A stretch of 64,000 nt of DNA from Sabellastarte sp. h YS-2021 (lineage: Eukaryota; Annelida; Polychaeta; Sabellida; Sabellidae), in contig OZ024936.1 in NCBI GenBank assembly GCA_964017235.1, positions 9,896,496 through 9,960,495 of the forward strand, written 5' to 3'. The translations under genes and the position numbers were made by a program. Below, piece after piece: positions 18,280 through 32,648 of the stretch (position 1 is the first letter of the stretch; every line of letters starts with the position of its first letter). The notes beneath the pieces were generated by a model. It was not told where the DNA came from. It saw only the letters and a list, made by a program, of their open reading frames with translations, and searched no databases.

Positions 18280-19479
18280 TTGATATGCAAAAACATTATC
18301 TTTTTTTTTGCGAGCGATCCTCTAGTTGTACCCTTGCACTTGTCCTTATGTGACCTTGACCTTTAAAATCTTCGGGTTGTATCCTTGAAACTATAAGGCG
18401 TATAAAGTTTTTTTGTATGTTTTAAATTTATTATCCAAAGCATATACCTTATTTGATTTAATAAGCTAATATTCCAATAAAGTCTTGTCTGTGCTAAATC
18501 TGAGAAACTGGCAATGGTAAGGTGATGGGTCTCTCTTGGCTTGACTGTTCAAGAGGATGTAAAACCCAAATTTTGGCTTCACATTCCAGTATCTCTTGAT
18601 AACTCAGCCAAATGTAAATGGTCTTTGTGGTAAATTGATGATCACTTTGGGGTCCATAAGAACATTGACAACCGATGTTTGAAACTGTTCAAACTGTCTG
18701 ATAACTCACACTGGGTTTTCTGGGGTACAATGTGTAGGAAATTAAGACTGTGAGAATGAAATGGTTCTGTTTTGTATTTTCAGATGACTGAGTAGTCTGA
18801 CAGTCTGCACAGACATGATGAGAACCTCCAAAAGAATGTTCACCCTGTGTGGTTGCCCAGTTGGGAAGCCAGTGTGATAAGTCTTAACGCACACAGATTC
18901 ATTAAACAGTAGAAAAATCATCTACTTTAATGTATCATTACTCTTGTTGTTGCGTATTATTAGATTGAAAGTCCAATGCTCAGAGAGATAGAATACTGGA
19001 TGGGGTTATTGATTCGGCACTGTAGATGTGCCGTGGTATGATATCCCCTTGAGTTTCTTGTACCTTTCAAGGTCAATTCAGCTCTTGATATTTTTAATAA
19101 AGAAGAAAGTAATTTAATAATTTTGATAAATAAAAATTAAGAATGACAATTACAATAAATAATGATACAAAAAATATAAAAAATACAAAAATACTAATTT
19201 TAATAATTGTTAGAAATCAACAAAATAATAGTAATAAAAGTAAAATTAAATAGAGATTATAATTTTAAAAGTAAATTAAAATTGTACAACTATAAAATAT
19301 ATTATTAATGAGAAACCTGTGCTGTTGTAGTTTTTTACTGATTGGTTAGATCACCAGTAGTGGCCTTAGTTTTACTGTTTAATCGTGTCCAACACCAGTG
19401 TTGCAAGTGACGTAATTATAGAAAAAATTAGTAATAATAAGAATAACATTAACAAAAATAAAACTAATTTATATCAACA
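18280..19479. other. Unassigned, AT-rich in part
   Basis: No credible ORF. 19085-19300 is strongly A/T-rich simple-type sequence. Nothing else is recognised. Confidence 0.5.
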
Positions 19480-21133
19480 GATATTTAGTGATGCCTATTT
19501 CATTGGCACCTATCTGAGTGATGCTTCTTGCCTTTGCATCCCTCCTGTATCCTTTGCATTCACCTCAGCAATGGGTATTTGCTGGTGTTCATGGTGAGTG
19601 ATAACTGATTTTTTTCAACCACCTAATTGATTGCTTACTTGGCATCCATCTGAGCAGTTGTTACTTTGGCAACAATTTGAGTGATGACTGAGACTTAGGC
19701 ATCAATCTGAGTGGTGACAGAATTTTTCATGCATATGACTGCTGGCTTTTACCTTAGCATCCATATGATTTATAGTTCATTTGTTGACATCCATATGAGT
19801 GATGTTTATTTCCTTTGCATCTTAGTTATAGCTGAATCCTTTGCATTCACCTCAGCAATGAGTATTTGCTTGTGTCTATGTGACAGCGTTCCCACATCCT
19901 TGAAAACCCTTGAAAAAATTGCTTCATTTTTTGGGCCTTGAAAGCCTTGAATTTGGCCAAACTTGAAGAAAATCCTTGAAAATTCCTTGAATTTGTTTTT
20001 GCCCAGCTTTTGCATCTGCATCAGTGAGTTTTATGTTATAATCATGTGACAAAAAAGAATTTTGTGGGAGGAACGGATGGCTAGAAGGGGAGGTAAAGGA
20101 GGCCATGCCTTCAAATATATCCTTGAGAATTGTTGTTGACCTTGAAAATCCTTGAAACAATCTTGAATCCAGTTATCAAAAGTCTGTGGGAACCCTGTGT
20201 TAGTGATAACTGATTTTTTCAACCACCTAATTGATTGCTTATTTGGCATCCATCTGAGCAGTTGCTTTTACTTTGGCAACGATTTGAGTGATGACTGAGA
20301 CTTTAAGCATCAATCTGAGTGGTGACAGAATTTTCCATGCATATGACTGCTGGCTTTAACCTTAGCATCCATATGATTTATAGTTCATTTCTTGACATCC
20401 ATATGAGTGATGTTTATTTCCTTTGCATCTTAGTTATAGCTGAATCCTTTGCATTCACCTCAGCAATGGGTATTTGCTTGCGTCCATGTGAGTGATAACT
20501 AATTTTTTTTAACCACCTAATTGATTGCTTACTTGGCATCCATCTGAGCAGTTGCTTTTACTTTGGCAACGATTTGAGTGATGACTGAGACTTAGGCATC
20601 AATCTGAGTGGTGACAGAATTTTTCATGCATATGACTGCTGGCTTTAACCTTAGCATCCATATGATTTATAGTTCATTTCTTGACATCCATATGAGTGAT
20701 GTTTATTTCCTTTGCATCTTAGTTATAGCTGTATCCTTTGTATTCACCTCAGCAATGGGCATTTCCTCGTGTCCATGCAAGTGATAACCGATTTTTGTGT
20801 CAACCACCTAATTTGATTGCTTACTTGGCATCCATCTGAGGGATTGCTGTGACTGTGGCGTCAAATTGAGCGACGACTGAGACTTTAGCATTCATCCAAG
20901 TGGTGACATCTTTGCATTGATCTGACAGCTGGCTTTTACATTATCATCCATCTGAGTTATCCCTGTTTCATTAGCACCCCTCTGAGTTGTGGTTCATTTC
21001 TATACATCCGCATGAGTGATGACTGTTCCTTTGTCTACAACCTCGTTGATTACTTGCTTTGTATCCATATGATTGATTTGTGCGACTTTCGCATCGATTT
21101 GAGTGTTGGCTTGAGACCCTGGCATCCACCTAA
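19480..21133. repeat. Diverged left margin of the satellite
   Basis: The first recognisable subunits (TTAGTGATGCCTATTTC, CACCTATCTGAGTGATGC) are followed by 290-bp modules at about 19610, 20210, 20500 and 20790. They are more varied than interior copies and interrupted by a short hAT-like insertion, as expected at an array edge. Confidence 0.85.
19884..20197. mobile_element. Short non-autonomous hAT-like element rich in CCTTGAAA
   Basis: 314 bp. It starts CAGCGTTCCCACA and ends TGTGGGAACCCTG, inverted ends of the hAT CAG...CTG type with one mismatch. The interior is filled with CCTTGAAA copies (19898-19990, 20130-20165). It splits a subunit (CTATGTGA before it, TGTTAGTG after it), so an 8-bp target duplication is blurred but possible. 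It has no coding capacity. Confidence 0.6.
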
Positions 21134-22868
21134 TTGGTGACAGAACTTTGCATCAACATGACCGCTGGCTTTTATTATGGCTTGTATGCATGTGCTTACT
21201 TAATTCTTGGCATTGGTTTTACTGGTAGCTGCGTCCTTGGTGTCCTAAATATGTGGCTATGCCCTTGGTGCCCGTGTGAGTGGTGGCTGTACACTTTGCA
21301 TCCATCTGGCTCTATACTGAGAATTTATCCGTCTGTGTACTTGATGTCCTGACTATTGGCTGTGTTATTGGTATCCATTTTACTTGTGTCTGTGTCCATC
21401 GCATTCATCTGTGTAATGTCTTTTCTTTGGTATGCATTTGAGTCATGGTTTGTACCTTGGCATATATATGAGTGATGCCTCTTACTTTAGCATCTGTTTT
21501 GGTGATGGCTGTGTCCTTTGCCTTCATCTCAATGATGGAAATTTCTTTGGCGTCTATCTGAGTGATGCTTCTTTCCTTTGCATCCATCTTAGTTATAGCT
21601 GTATCCTTTGCATTCACCTCAGCAATGGTTATTTGCTGGTGTTCATGGTGAGTGATAACTGATTTTTTTCAACCACCTAATTGATTGCTTGCTTGGCATC
21701 CATCTGAGCAGTTGTTACTTTGGCAACGATTTGAGTGATGACTGACACTTATGCATCAATCTGAGTGGTGACAGAATTTTTCATGCATATGACTGCTGGC
21801 TTTAACCTTAGCATCCATATGATTTATAGTTCATTTGTTGACATCCATATGAGTGATGTTTATTTCCTTTGCATCTTAGTTATAGCTGAATCCTTTGCAT
21901 TCACCTCAGCAATGGGTATTTGCTTGCGTCCATGTGAGTGATAACTTAATTTTTTTCAACCACCTAATTGATTGTTTACTTGGCATCCATCTGAGCAGTT
22001 GCTTTTACTTTGGCAACAATTTGAGTGATGACTGAGACTTTAAGCATCAATCTGAGTGGTGACAGAATTTTTCATGCATATGACTGCTGGCTTTAACCTT
22101 AGCATCCATATGATTTATAGTTCATTTCTTGACATCCATATGAGTGATGTTTATTTCCTTTGCATCTTAGTTATAGCTGAATCCTTTGCATTCACCTCAG
22201 CAATGGGTATTTGCTTGCGTCCATGTGAGTGATAACTTAATTTTTTTCAACCACCTAATTGATTGTTTACTTGGCATCCATCTGAGCAGTTGCTTTTACT
22301 TTGGCAACAATTTGAGTGATGACTGAGACTTTAAGCATCAATCTGAGTGGTGACAGAATTTTTCATGCATATGACTGCTGGCTTTAACCTTAGCATCCAT
22401 ATGATTTATAGTTCATTTCTTGACATCCATATGAGTGATGTTTATTTCCTTTGCATCTTAGTTATAGCTGAATCCTTTGCATTCACCTCAGCAAGGGGCG
22501 TTTCCTTGTCCATGCGAGTGATAACCCATTTTTGTGTGAACCACCTAATTTGATTGCTTACTTGGCATCCATCTGAGGGATTGCTGTGACTTTGGCGTCA
22601 AATTGAGTGATGACTGAGACTAGCATTCATCCAAGTGGTGACATCTTGCCATTGATCTGACAGCTGGCTTTTACGTTAGCATCCATCTGAGTTATCCCTG
22701 TTTCATTAGCATCCCTCTGAGTTATGGCTCATTTCTATACATCCGCATGAGTGATGACTGTTCCTTTGTCTACAACCTCGTTGATTACTTGCTTTGTATC
22801 CATATGATTGATTTGTGCGACTTTCGCATCGATTTGAGTGTTGGCTTGAGACCCTGGCATCCACCTAA
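21134..22868. repeat. Satellite monomer A0, three modules (1735 bp)
   Basis: The first well-formed core, followed by three 290-bp modules (about 21655, 21950, 22240). It has CACTTTGCATCC where later copies have TACTTGGCATCC, marking it as an edge variant. Confidence 0.85.
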
Positions 22869-24311
22869 TTGGTGACAGAACTTTGCATCAACATGACCGC
22901 TGGCTTTTATTATGGCTTGTATGCATGTGCTTACTTAATTCTTGGCATTGGTTTTACTGGTAGCTGCGTCCTTGGTGTTCTAAATATGTGGCTATGCCCT
23001 TGGTGCCCGTGTGAGTGGTGGCTGTATACTTGGCATCCATCTGGCTCTATACTGAGAATTTATCCGTCTGTGTACTTGATGTCCTGACTATTGGCTGTGT
23101 TATTGGTATCCATTTTACTTGTGTCTGTGTCCGTCGCATTCATCTGCGTAATGGCTTTTCTTTGGTATGCATTTGAGTCATGGTTTGTACCTTGGCATAT
23201 ATATGAGTGATGCCTCTTACTTTAGCATCTGTTTTGGTGATGGCTGTGTCCTTTGCCTTCATCTCAATGATGGAAATTTCGTTGGCGTCTATCTGAGTGA
23301 TGCTTCTTTCCTTTGCATCCATCTTAGTTATAGCTGTATCCTTTGCATTCACCTCAGCAATGGTTATTTGCTGGTGTTCATGGTGAGTGATAACTGATTT
23401 TTTTCAACCACCTAATTGATTGCTTACTTGGCATCCATCTGAGCAGTTGTTACTTTGGCAACGATTTGAGTGATGACTGAGACTTAGGCATCAATCTGAG
23501 TGGTGACAGAATTTTTCATGCATATGACTGCTGGCTTTAACCTTAGCATCCATATGATTTATAGTTCATTTGTTGACATCCATATGAGTGATGTTTATTT
23601 CCTTTGCATCTTAGTTATAGCTGAATCCTTTGCATTCACCTCAGCAATGGGTATTTGCTTGCGTCCATGTGAGTGATAACTGATTTTTTTCAACCACCTA
23701 ATTGATTGTTTACTTGGCATCCATCTGAGCAGTTGTTACTTTGGCAACGATTTGAGTGATGACTGAGACTTTAAGCATCAATCTGAGTGGTGACAGAATT
23801 TTTCATGCATATAACTGCTGGCTTTAACCTTAGCATCCATATGATTTATAGTTCATTTCTTGACATCCATATGAGTGATGTTTATTTCCTTTGCATCTTA
23901 GTTATAGCTGTATCCTTTGTGTTCACCTCAGCAATGGGCGTTTCCTCATGTCCATGCGAGTGATAACCGATTTTTGTGTCAACCACCTAATTTGATTGCT
24001 TACTTGGCATCCATCTGAGGGATTGCTGTGACTGTGGCGTCAAATTGAGCGACGACTGAGACTTTAGCATTCATCCAAGTGGTGACATCTTTGCATTGAT
24101 CTGACAGCTGGCTTTTACGTTATCATCCATCTGAGTTATCCCTGTTTCATTAGCACCCCTCTGAGTTGTGGTTCATTTCTATACATCCGCATGAGTGATG
24201 ACTGTTCCTTTGTCTACAACCTCGTTGATTACTTGTTTGCATCCATATGATTGATTTGTGCGACTTTCGCATCGATTTGAGTGTTGGCTTGATACCATGG
24301 CATCCACCTAA
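22869..24311. repeat. Satellite monomer type A (1443 bp)
   Basis: Two modules. The diagnostic variant is AAATTTCGTTGGCGTC (23275). The same variant recurs in the A monomers at 51905 and 63390. Confidence 0.85.
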
Positions 24312-27300
24312 GTGGTGACAGAACTTTGGATCAACATGACCGCTGGCTTTTATTATGGCTTGTATGCATGTGCTTACTTAATTCTTGGCATTGGTTTTAC
24401 TGGTAGCTGCGTCCTTGGTGTCCTAAATATGTGGCTATGCCCTTGGTGCCCGTGTGAGTGGTGGCTGTACACTTGGCATCCATCTGGCTCTATACTGAGA
24501 ATTTATCCGTCTGTGTACTTGATGTCCTGACTATTGGCTGTGTTATTGGTATCCATTTTACTTGTGTCTGTGTCCATCGCATTCATCTGTGTAATGTCTT
24601 TTCTTTGGTATGCATTTGAGTCATGGTTTGTACCTTGGCATATATATGAGTGATGCCTCTTACTTTAGCATCTGTTTTGGTGATGGCTGTGTCCTTTGCC
24701 TTCATCTCAATGATGGAAATTTTTTTGGCGTCTATCTGAGTGATGCTTCTTTCCTTTGCATCCATCTTAGTTATAGCTGTATCCTTTGCATTCACCTCAG
24801 CAATGGTTATTTGCTGGTGTTCATGGTGAGTGATAACTGATTTTTTTCAACCACCTAATTGATTGCTTGCTCATCTGAGCAGTTGTTACTTTGGCAACGA
24901 TTTGAGTGATGACTGAGACTTTAAGCATCAATCTGAGTGGTGACAGAATTTTTCATGCATATGACTGCTGGCTTTAACCTTAGCATCCATATGATTTATA
25001 GTTCATTTCTTGACATCCATATGAGTGATGTTTATTTTCTTTGCATCTTAGTTATAGCTGTATCCTTTGCATTCACCTCAGCAATGGGTATTTGCTGGTG
25101 TTTATGGTGAGTGATAACTGATTTTTTTAACCACCTAATTGATTGCTTACTTGGTATCCATCTGAGCAGTTGTTACTTTGGCAACGATTTGAGTGATGAC
25201 TGACACTTAGGCATCAATCTGAGTGGTGACACAATTTTTCATGCATATGACTGCTGGCTTTAACCTTAGCATTCATATGATTTATAGTTCATTTGTTGAC
25301 ATCCATATGAGTGATGTTTATTTCCTTTGCATCTTAGTTATAGCTGTATCCTTTGCATTCACCTCAGCAATGGGCGTTTCCTTGTGTCCATGCGAGTGAT
25401 AACCCATTTTTGTGTCACCCACCTAATTTGATTGCTTACTTGGCATCCATCTGAAGGATTGCTGTGACTTTGGCGTCAAATTGAGTGATGACGGAGACTT
25501 AAACATTCATCCAAGTGGTGACATCTTGCCATTGATCTGACAGCTGGCTTTTACGTTAGCATCCATCTGAGTTATCCCTGTTTCATTAGCATCCCTCTGA
25601 GTTATGGCTCATTACTATACATCCGCATGAGTGATGACTGTTCCTTTGTCTACAACCTCGTTGATTACTTGCTTTGTATCCATATGATTGATTTGTGCGA
25701 CTTTCGCATCGATTTGAGTGTTGGCTTGAGACCCTGGCATCCACCTAATTGGTGACAGAACTTTGCATCAACATGACCGCTGGCTTTTATTATGGCTTGT
25801 ATGCATGTGCTTACTTAATTCTTGGCATTGGTTTTACTGGTAGCTGCGTCCTTGGTGTTCTAAATATGTGGCTATGCCCTTGGTGCCCGTGTGAGTGGTG
25901 GCTGTATACTTGGCATCCATCTGGCTCTATACTGAGAATTTATCCGTCTGTGTACTTGATGTCCTGACTAGTGGCTGTGTTATTGGTATCCATTTTACTT
26001 GTCTGTGTCCATCGCATTCATCTGTGTAATGGCTTTTCTTTGGTATGCATTTGAGTCATGGTTTGTACCTTGGCATATATATGAGTGATGGCTCTTACTT
26101 TAGCATCTGTTTTGGTGATGGCTGTGTCCTTTGCCTTCATCTCAGTGATGGAAATTTCTTTGGCGTCTATCTGAGTGATGCTTCTTTCCTTTGCATCCAT
26201 CTTAGTTATAGCTGTATCCTTTGCATTCACCTCAGCAATGGTTATTTGCTGGTGTTCATGGTGAGTGATAACTGATTTTTTTTCAACCACCTAATTGATT
26301 GCTTGCTTGGCATCCATCTGAGCAGTTGTTACTTTGGCAACGATTTGAGTGATGACTGACACTTATGCATCAATCTGAGTGGTGACAGAATTTTTCATGC
26401 ATATGACTGCTGGCTTTAACCTTAGCATCCATATGATTTATAGTTCATTTGTTGACATCCATATGAGTGATGTTTATTTCCTTTGCATCTTAGTTATAGC
26501 TGAATCCTTTGCATTCACCTCAGCAATGGGTATTTCCTTGCGTCCATGTGAGTGATAACTTAATTTTTTTCAACCACCTAATTGATTGTTTACTTGGCAT
26601 CCATCTGAGCAGTTGCTTTTACTTTGGCAACAATTTGAGTGATGACTGAGACTTTAAGCATCAATCTGAGTGGTGACAGAATTTTTCATGCATATGACTG
26701 CTGGCTTTAACCTTAGCATCCATATGATTTATAGTTCATTTCTTGACATCCATATGAGTGATGTTTATTTCCTTTGCATCTTAGTTATAGCTGAATCCTT
26801 TGCATTCACCTCAGCAAGGGGCGTTTCCTTGTCCATGCGAGTGATAACCCATTTTTGTGTGAACCACCTAATTTGATTGCTTACTTGGCATCCATCTGAG
26901 GGATTGCTGTGACTTTGGCGTCAAATTGAGTGATGACTGAGACTAGCATTCATCCAAGTGGTGACATCTTGCCATTGATCTGACAGCTGGCTTTTACGTT
27001 AGCATCCATCTGAGTTATCCCTGTTTCATTAGCATCCCTCTGAGTTATGGCTCATTTCTATACATCCGCATGAGTGATGACTGTTCCTTTGTCTACAACC
27101 TCGTTGATTACTTGCTTTGTATCCATATGATTGATTTGTGCGACTTTCGCATCGATTTGAGTGTTGGCTTGAGACCCTGGCATCCACCTAAGTGGTGACA
27201 GAACTTTGCATCAACATGACCGCTGGCTTTTATTATGGCTTGTATGCATGTGCTTACTTAATTCTTGGCATTGGTTTTACTGGTAGCTGCGTCCTTGGTG

Positions 27301-30300
27301 TTCTAAATATGTGGCTATGCCCTTGGTGCCCGTGTGAGTGGTGGCTGTATACTTGGCATCCATCTGGCTCTATACTGAGAATTTATCCGTCTGTGTACTT
27401 GATGTCCTGACTATTGGCTGTGTTATTGGTATCCATTTTACTTGTGTCTGTGTCCATCGCATTCATCTGCGTAATGGCTTTTCTTTGGTATGCATTTGAG
27501 TCATGGTTTGTACCTTGGCATATATATGAGTGATGGCTCTTACTTTAGCATCTGATTTGGTGATGGCTGTGTCCTTTGCCTTCATCTCAATGATGGAAAT
27601 TTCTTTGGCATCTGAGTGATGCTTCTTTCCTTTGCATCCATCTTAGTTATAGCTGTATCCTTTGCATTCACCTCAGCAATGGGTATTTGCTGGTGTTCAT
27701 GGTGAGTGATAACTGATTTTTTTCAACCACCTAATTGATTGCTTACTTGGCATCCATCTGAGCAGTTGTTACTTTGGCAACGATTTGAGTGATGACTGAC
27801 ACTTAGGCATCAATCTGAGTGGTGACAGAATTTTTCATGCATATGACTGCTGGCTTTAACCTTAGCATTCATATGATTTATAGTTCATTTGTTGACATCC
27901 ATATGAGTGATGTTTATTTCCTTTGCATCTTAGTTATAGCTGTATCCTTTGCATTCACCTCAGCAATGGGCGTTTCCTTGTGTCCATGCGAGTGATAACC
28001 CATTTTTGTGTCACCCACCTAATTTGATTGCTTACTTGGCATCCATCTGAAGGATTGCTGTGACTTTGGCGTCAAATTGAGTGATGACGGAGACTTAAAC
28101 ATTCATCCAAGTGGTGACATCTTGCCATTGATCTGACAGCTGGCTTTTACGTTAGCATCCATCTGAGTTATCCCTGTTTCATTAGCATCCCTCTGAGTTA
28201 TGGCTCATTACTATACATCCGCATGAGTGATGACTGTTCCTTTGTCTACAACCTTGTTGATTACTTGCTTTGTATCCATATGATTGATTTGTGCGACTTT
28301 CGCATCGATTTGAGTGTTGGCTTGAGACCCTGGCATCCACCTAATTGGTGACAGAACTTTGCATCAACATGACCGCTGGCTTTTATTATGGCTTGTATGC
28401 ATGTGCTTACTTAATTCTTGGCATTGGTTTTACTGGTAGCTGTGTCCTTGGTGTTCTAAATATGTGGCTATGCCCTTGGTGCCCGTGTGAGTGGTGGCTG
28501 TATACTTGGCATCCATCTGGCTCTATACTGAGAATTTATCCGTCTGTGTACTTGATGTCCTGACTAGTGGCTGTGTTATTGGTATCCATTTTACTTGTGT
28601 CTGTGTCCATCGCATTCATCTGTGTAATGGCTTTTCTTTGGTATGCATTTGAGTCATGGTTTGTACCTTGGCATATATATGAGTGATGGCTCTTACTTTA
28701 GCATCTGTTTTGGTGATGGCTGTGTCCTTTGCCTTCATCTCAGTGATGGAAATTTCTTTGGCGTCTATCTGAGTGATGCTTCTTTCCTTTGCATCCATCT
28801 TAGTTATAGCTGTATCCTTTGCATTCACCTCAGCAATGGTTATTTGCTGGTGTTCATGGTGAGTGATAACTGATTTTTTTCAACCACCTAATTGATTGCT
28901 TACTTGGCATCCATCTGAGCAGTTGTTACTTTGGCAACGATTTGAGTGATGACTGACACTTAGGCATCAATCTGAGTGGTGACAGAATTTTTCATGCATA
29001 TGACTGCTGGCTTTAACCTTAGCATTCATATGATTTATAGTTCATTTGTTGACATCCATATGAGTGATGTTTATTTCCTTTGCATCTTAGTTATAGCTGT
29101 ATCCTTTGCATTCACCTCAGCAATGGGCGTTTCCTTGTGTCCATGCGAGTGATAACCCATTTTTGTGTCACCCACCTAATTTGATTGCTTACTTGGCATC
29201 CATCTGAAGGATTGCTGTGACTTTGGCGTCAAATTGAGTGATGACGGAGACTTAAACATTCATCCAAGTGGTGATATCTTGCCATTGATCTGACAGCTGG
29301 CTTTTACGTTAGCATCCATCTGAGTTATCCCTGTTTCATTAGCATCCCTCTGAGTTATGGCTCATTACTATACATCCGCATGAGTGATGACTGTTCCTTT
29401 GTCTACAACCTTGTTGATTACTTGCTTTGTATCCATATGATTGATTTGTGCGACTTTCGCATCGATTTGAGTGTTGGCTTGAGACCCTGGCATCCACCTA
29501 ATTGGTGACAGAACTTTGCATCAACATGACCGCTGGCTTTTATTATGGCTTGTATGCATGTGCTTACTTAATTCTTGGCATTGGTTTTACTGGTAGCTGT
29601 GTCCTTGGTGTTCTAAATATGTGGCTATGCCCTTGGTGCCCGTGTGAGTGGTGGCTGTATACTTGGCATCCATCTGGCTCTATACTGAGAATTTATCCGT
29701 CTGTGTACTTGATGTCCTGACTAGTGGCTGTGTTATTGGTATCCATTTTACTTGTGTCTGTGTCCATCGCATTCATCTGTGTAATGGCTTTTCTTTGGTA
29801 TGCATTTGAGTCATGGTTTGTACCTTGGCATATATATGAGTGATGGCTCTTACTTTAGCATCTGTTTTGGTGATGGCTGTGTCCTTTGCCTTCATCTCAG
29901 TGATGGAAATTTCTTTGGCGTCTATCTGAGTGATGCTTCTTTCCTTTGCATCCATCTTAGTTATAGCTGTATCCTTTGCATTCACCTCAGCAATGGTTAT
30001 TTGCTGGTGTTCATGGTGAGTGATAACTGATTTTTTTCAACCACCTAATTGATTGCTTACTTGGCATCCATCTGAGCAGTTGTTACTTTGGCAACGATTT
30101 GAGTGATGACTGACACTTAGGCATCAATCTGAGTGGTGACAGAATTTTTCATGCATATGACTGCTGGCTTTAACCTTAGCATCCATATGATTTATAGTTC
30201 ATTTGTTGACATCCATATGAGTGATGTTTATTTCCTTTGCATCTTAGTTATAGCTGAATCCTTTGCATTCACCTCAGCAATGGGTATTTGCTTGCGTCCA

Positions 30301-32648
30301 TGTGAGTGATAACTTAATTTTTTTCAACCACCTAATTGATTGTTTACTTGGCATCCATCTGAGCAGTTGTTGTTACTTTGGCAACAATTTGAGTGATGAC
30401 TGAGACTTTAAGCATCAATCTGAGTGGTGACAGAATTTTTCATGCATATGACTGCTGGCTTTAACCTTAGCATCCATATGATTTATAGTTCATTTCTTGA
30501 CATCCATATGAGTGATGTTTATTTCCTTTGCATCTTAGTTATAGCTGAATCCTTTGCATTCACCTCAGCAAGGGGCGTTTCCTTGTCCATGCGAGTGATA
30601 ACCCATTTTTGTGTGAACCACCTAATTGATTGTTTACTTGGCATCCATCTGAGCAGTTGCTTTTACTTTGGCAACGATTTGAGTGATGACTGAGACTTTA
30701 AGCATCATTCTGAGTGGTGACAGAATTTTTCATGCATATGACTGCTGGCTTTAACCTTAGCATCCATATGATTTATAGTTCATTTCTTGACATCCATATG
30801 AGTGATGTTTATTTTCTTTGCATCTTAGTTATAGCTGTATCCTTTGCATTCACCTCAGCAAGGGGCGTTTCCTTGTCCATGCGAGTGATAACCGATTTTT
30901 GTGTCAACCACCTAATTTGATTGCTTACTTGGCATCCATCTGAGGGATTGCTGTGACTTTGGCGTCAAATTGAGTGACGACTGAGACTTTAGCATTCATC
31001 CAAGTGGTGACATCTTTCAATTGATCTGACAGCTGGCTTTTTCGTTAGCATCCCTCTGAGTTATGGCTCATTTCTATACATCCGCATGAGTGATGACTGT
31101 TCCTTTGTCTACAACCTCGTTGATTACTTGCTTTGTATCCATATGATTGATTTGTGCGACTTTCGCATCGATTTGAGTGTTGGCTTGAGACCCTGGCATC
31201 CACCTAATTGGTGACAGAACTTTGCATCAACATGACCGCTGGATTTTAATATGGCTTGTATGCATGTGCTTACTTAATTCTTGGCATTGGTTTTACTGGT
31301 AGCTGCGTCCTTGGTGTTCTAAATATGTGGCTATGCCCTTGGTGCCCGTGTGAGTGGTGGCTGTATACTTGGCATTCATCTGGCTCTATACTGAGAATTT
31401 ATCCATCTGTGTACTTGATGTCTTGACTATTGGCTGTGTTATTGGTATCCATTTTACTTGTGTCTGTGTCCGTCGCATTCATTTGCGTAATGGCTTTTCT
31501 TTGGTATGCATTTGAGTCATGGTTTGTACCTTGGCATATATATGAGTGATGCCTCTTACTTTAGCATCTGTTTTGGTGATGGCTGTGTCCTTTGCCTTCA
31601 TCTCAATGATGGAAATTTCTTTGGCGTCTATCTGAGTGATGCTTCTTTCCTTTGCATCCATCTTAGTTATAGCTGTATCCTTTGCATTCACCTCAGCAAT
31701 GGTTATTTGCTGGTGTTCATGGTGAGTGATAACTGATTTTTTTCAACCACCTAATTGATTGCTTGCTTGGCATCCATCTGAGCAGTTGTTACTTTGGCAA
31801 CGATTTGAGTGATGACTGACACTTATGCATCAATCTGAGTGGTGACAGAATTTTTCATGCATATGACTGCTGGCTTTAACCTTAGCATCCATATGATTTA
31901 TAGTTCATTTGTTGACATCCATATGAGTGATGTTTATTTCCTTTGCATCTTAGTTATAGCTGAATCCTTTGCATTCACCTCAGCAATGGGTATTTGCTTG
32001 CGTCCATGTGAGTGATAACTTAATTTTTTTCAACCACCTAATTGATTGTTTACTTGACATCCATCTGAGCAGTTGTTACTTTGGCAACGATTTGAGTGAT
32101 GACTGAGACTTTAAGCATCAATCTGAGTGGTGACAGAATTTTTCATGCATATAACTGCTGGCTTTAACCTTAGCATCCATATGATTTATAGTTCATTTCT
32201 TGACATCCATATGAGTGATGTTTATTTCCTTTGCATCTTAGTTATAGCTGTATCCTTTGTATTCACCTCAGCAATGGGCGTTTCCTCATGTCCATGCGAG
32301 TGATAACCGATTTTTGTGTCAACCACCTAATTTGATTGCTTACTTGGCATCCATCTGAGGGATTGCTGTGACTGTGGCGTCAAATTGAGCGACGACTGAG
32401 ACTTTAGCATTCATCCAAGTGGTGACATCTTTGCATTGATCTGACAGCTGGCTTTTACGTTATCCATCTGAGTTATCCCTGTTTCATTAGCACCCCTCTG
32501 AGTTGTGGTTCATTTCTATACATCCGCATGAGTGATGACTGTTCCTTTGTCTACAACCTCGTTGATTACTTGTTTGCATCCATATGATTGATTTGTGCGA
32601 CTTTCGCATCGATTTGAGTGTTGGCTTGATACCATGGCATCCACCTAA
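24312..32648. repeat. Higher-order block B-C-D-E-F-G, first copy (8337 bp)
   Basis: Monomer starts: B 24312, C 25749, D 27192, E 28345, F 29502, G 31208. Markers: B has CTTTGGATCAAC. C has a 4-bp shorter CTTGTCTGTGTCC. D lacks part of GGCGTCTATCTGAG. F has GTGATATCTTGCC. G has GCTGGATTTTAATATGG. Confidence 0.85.
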
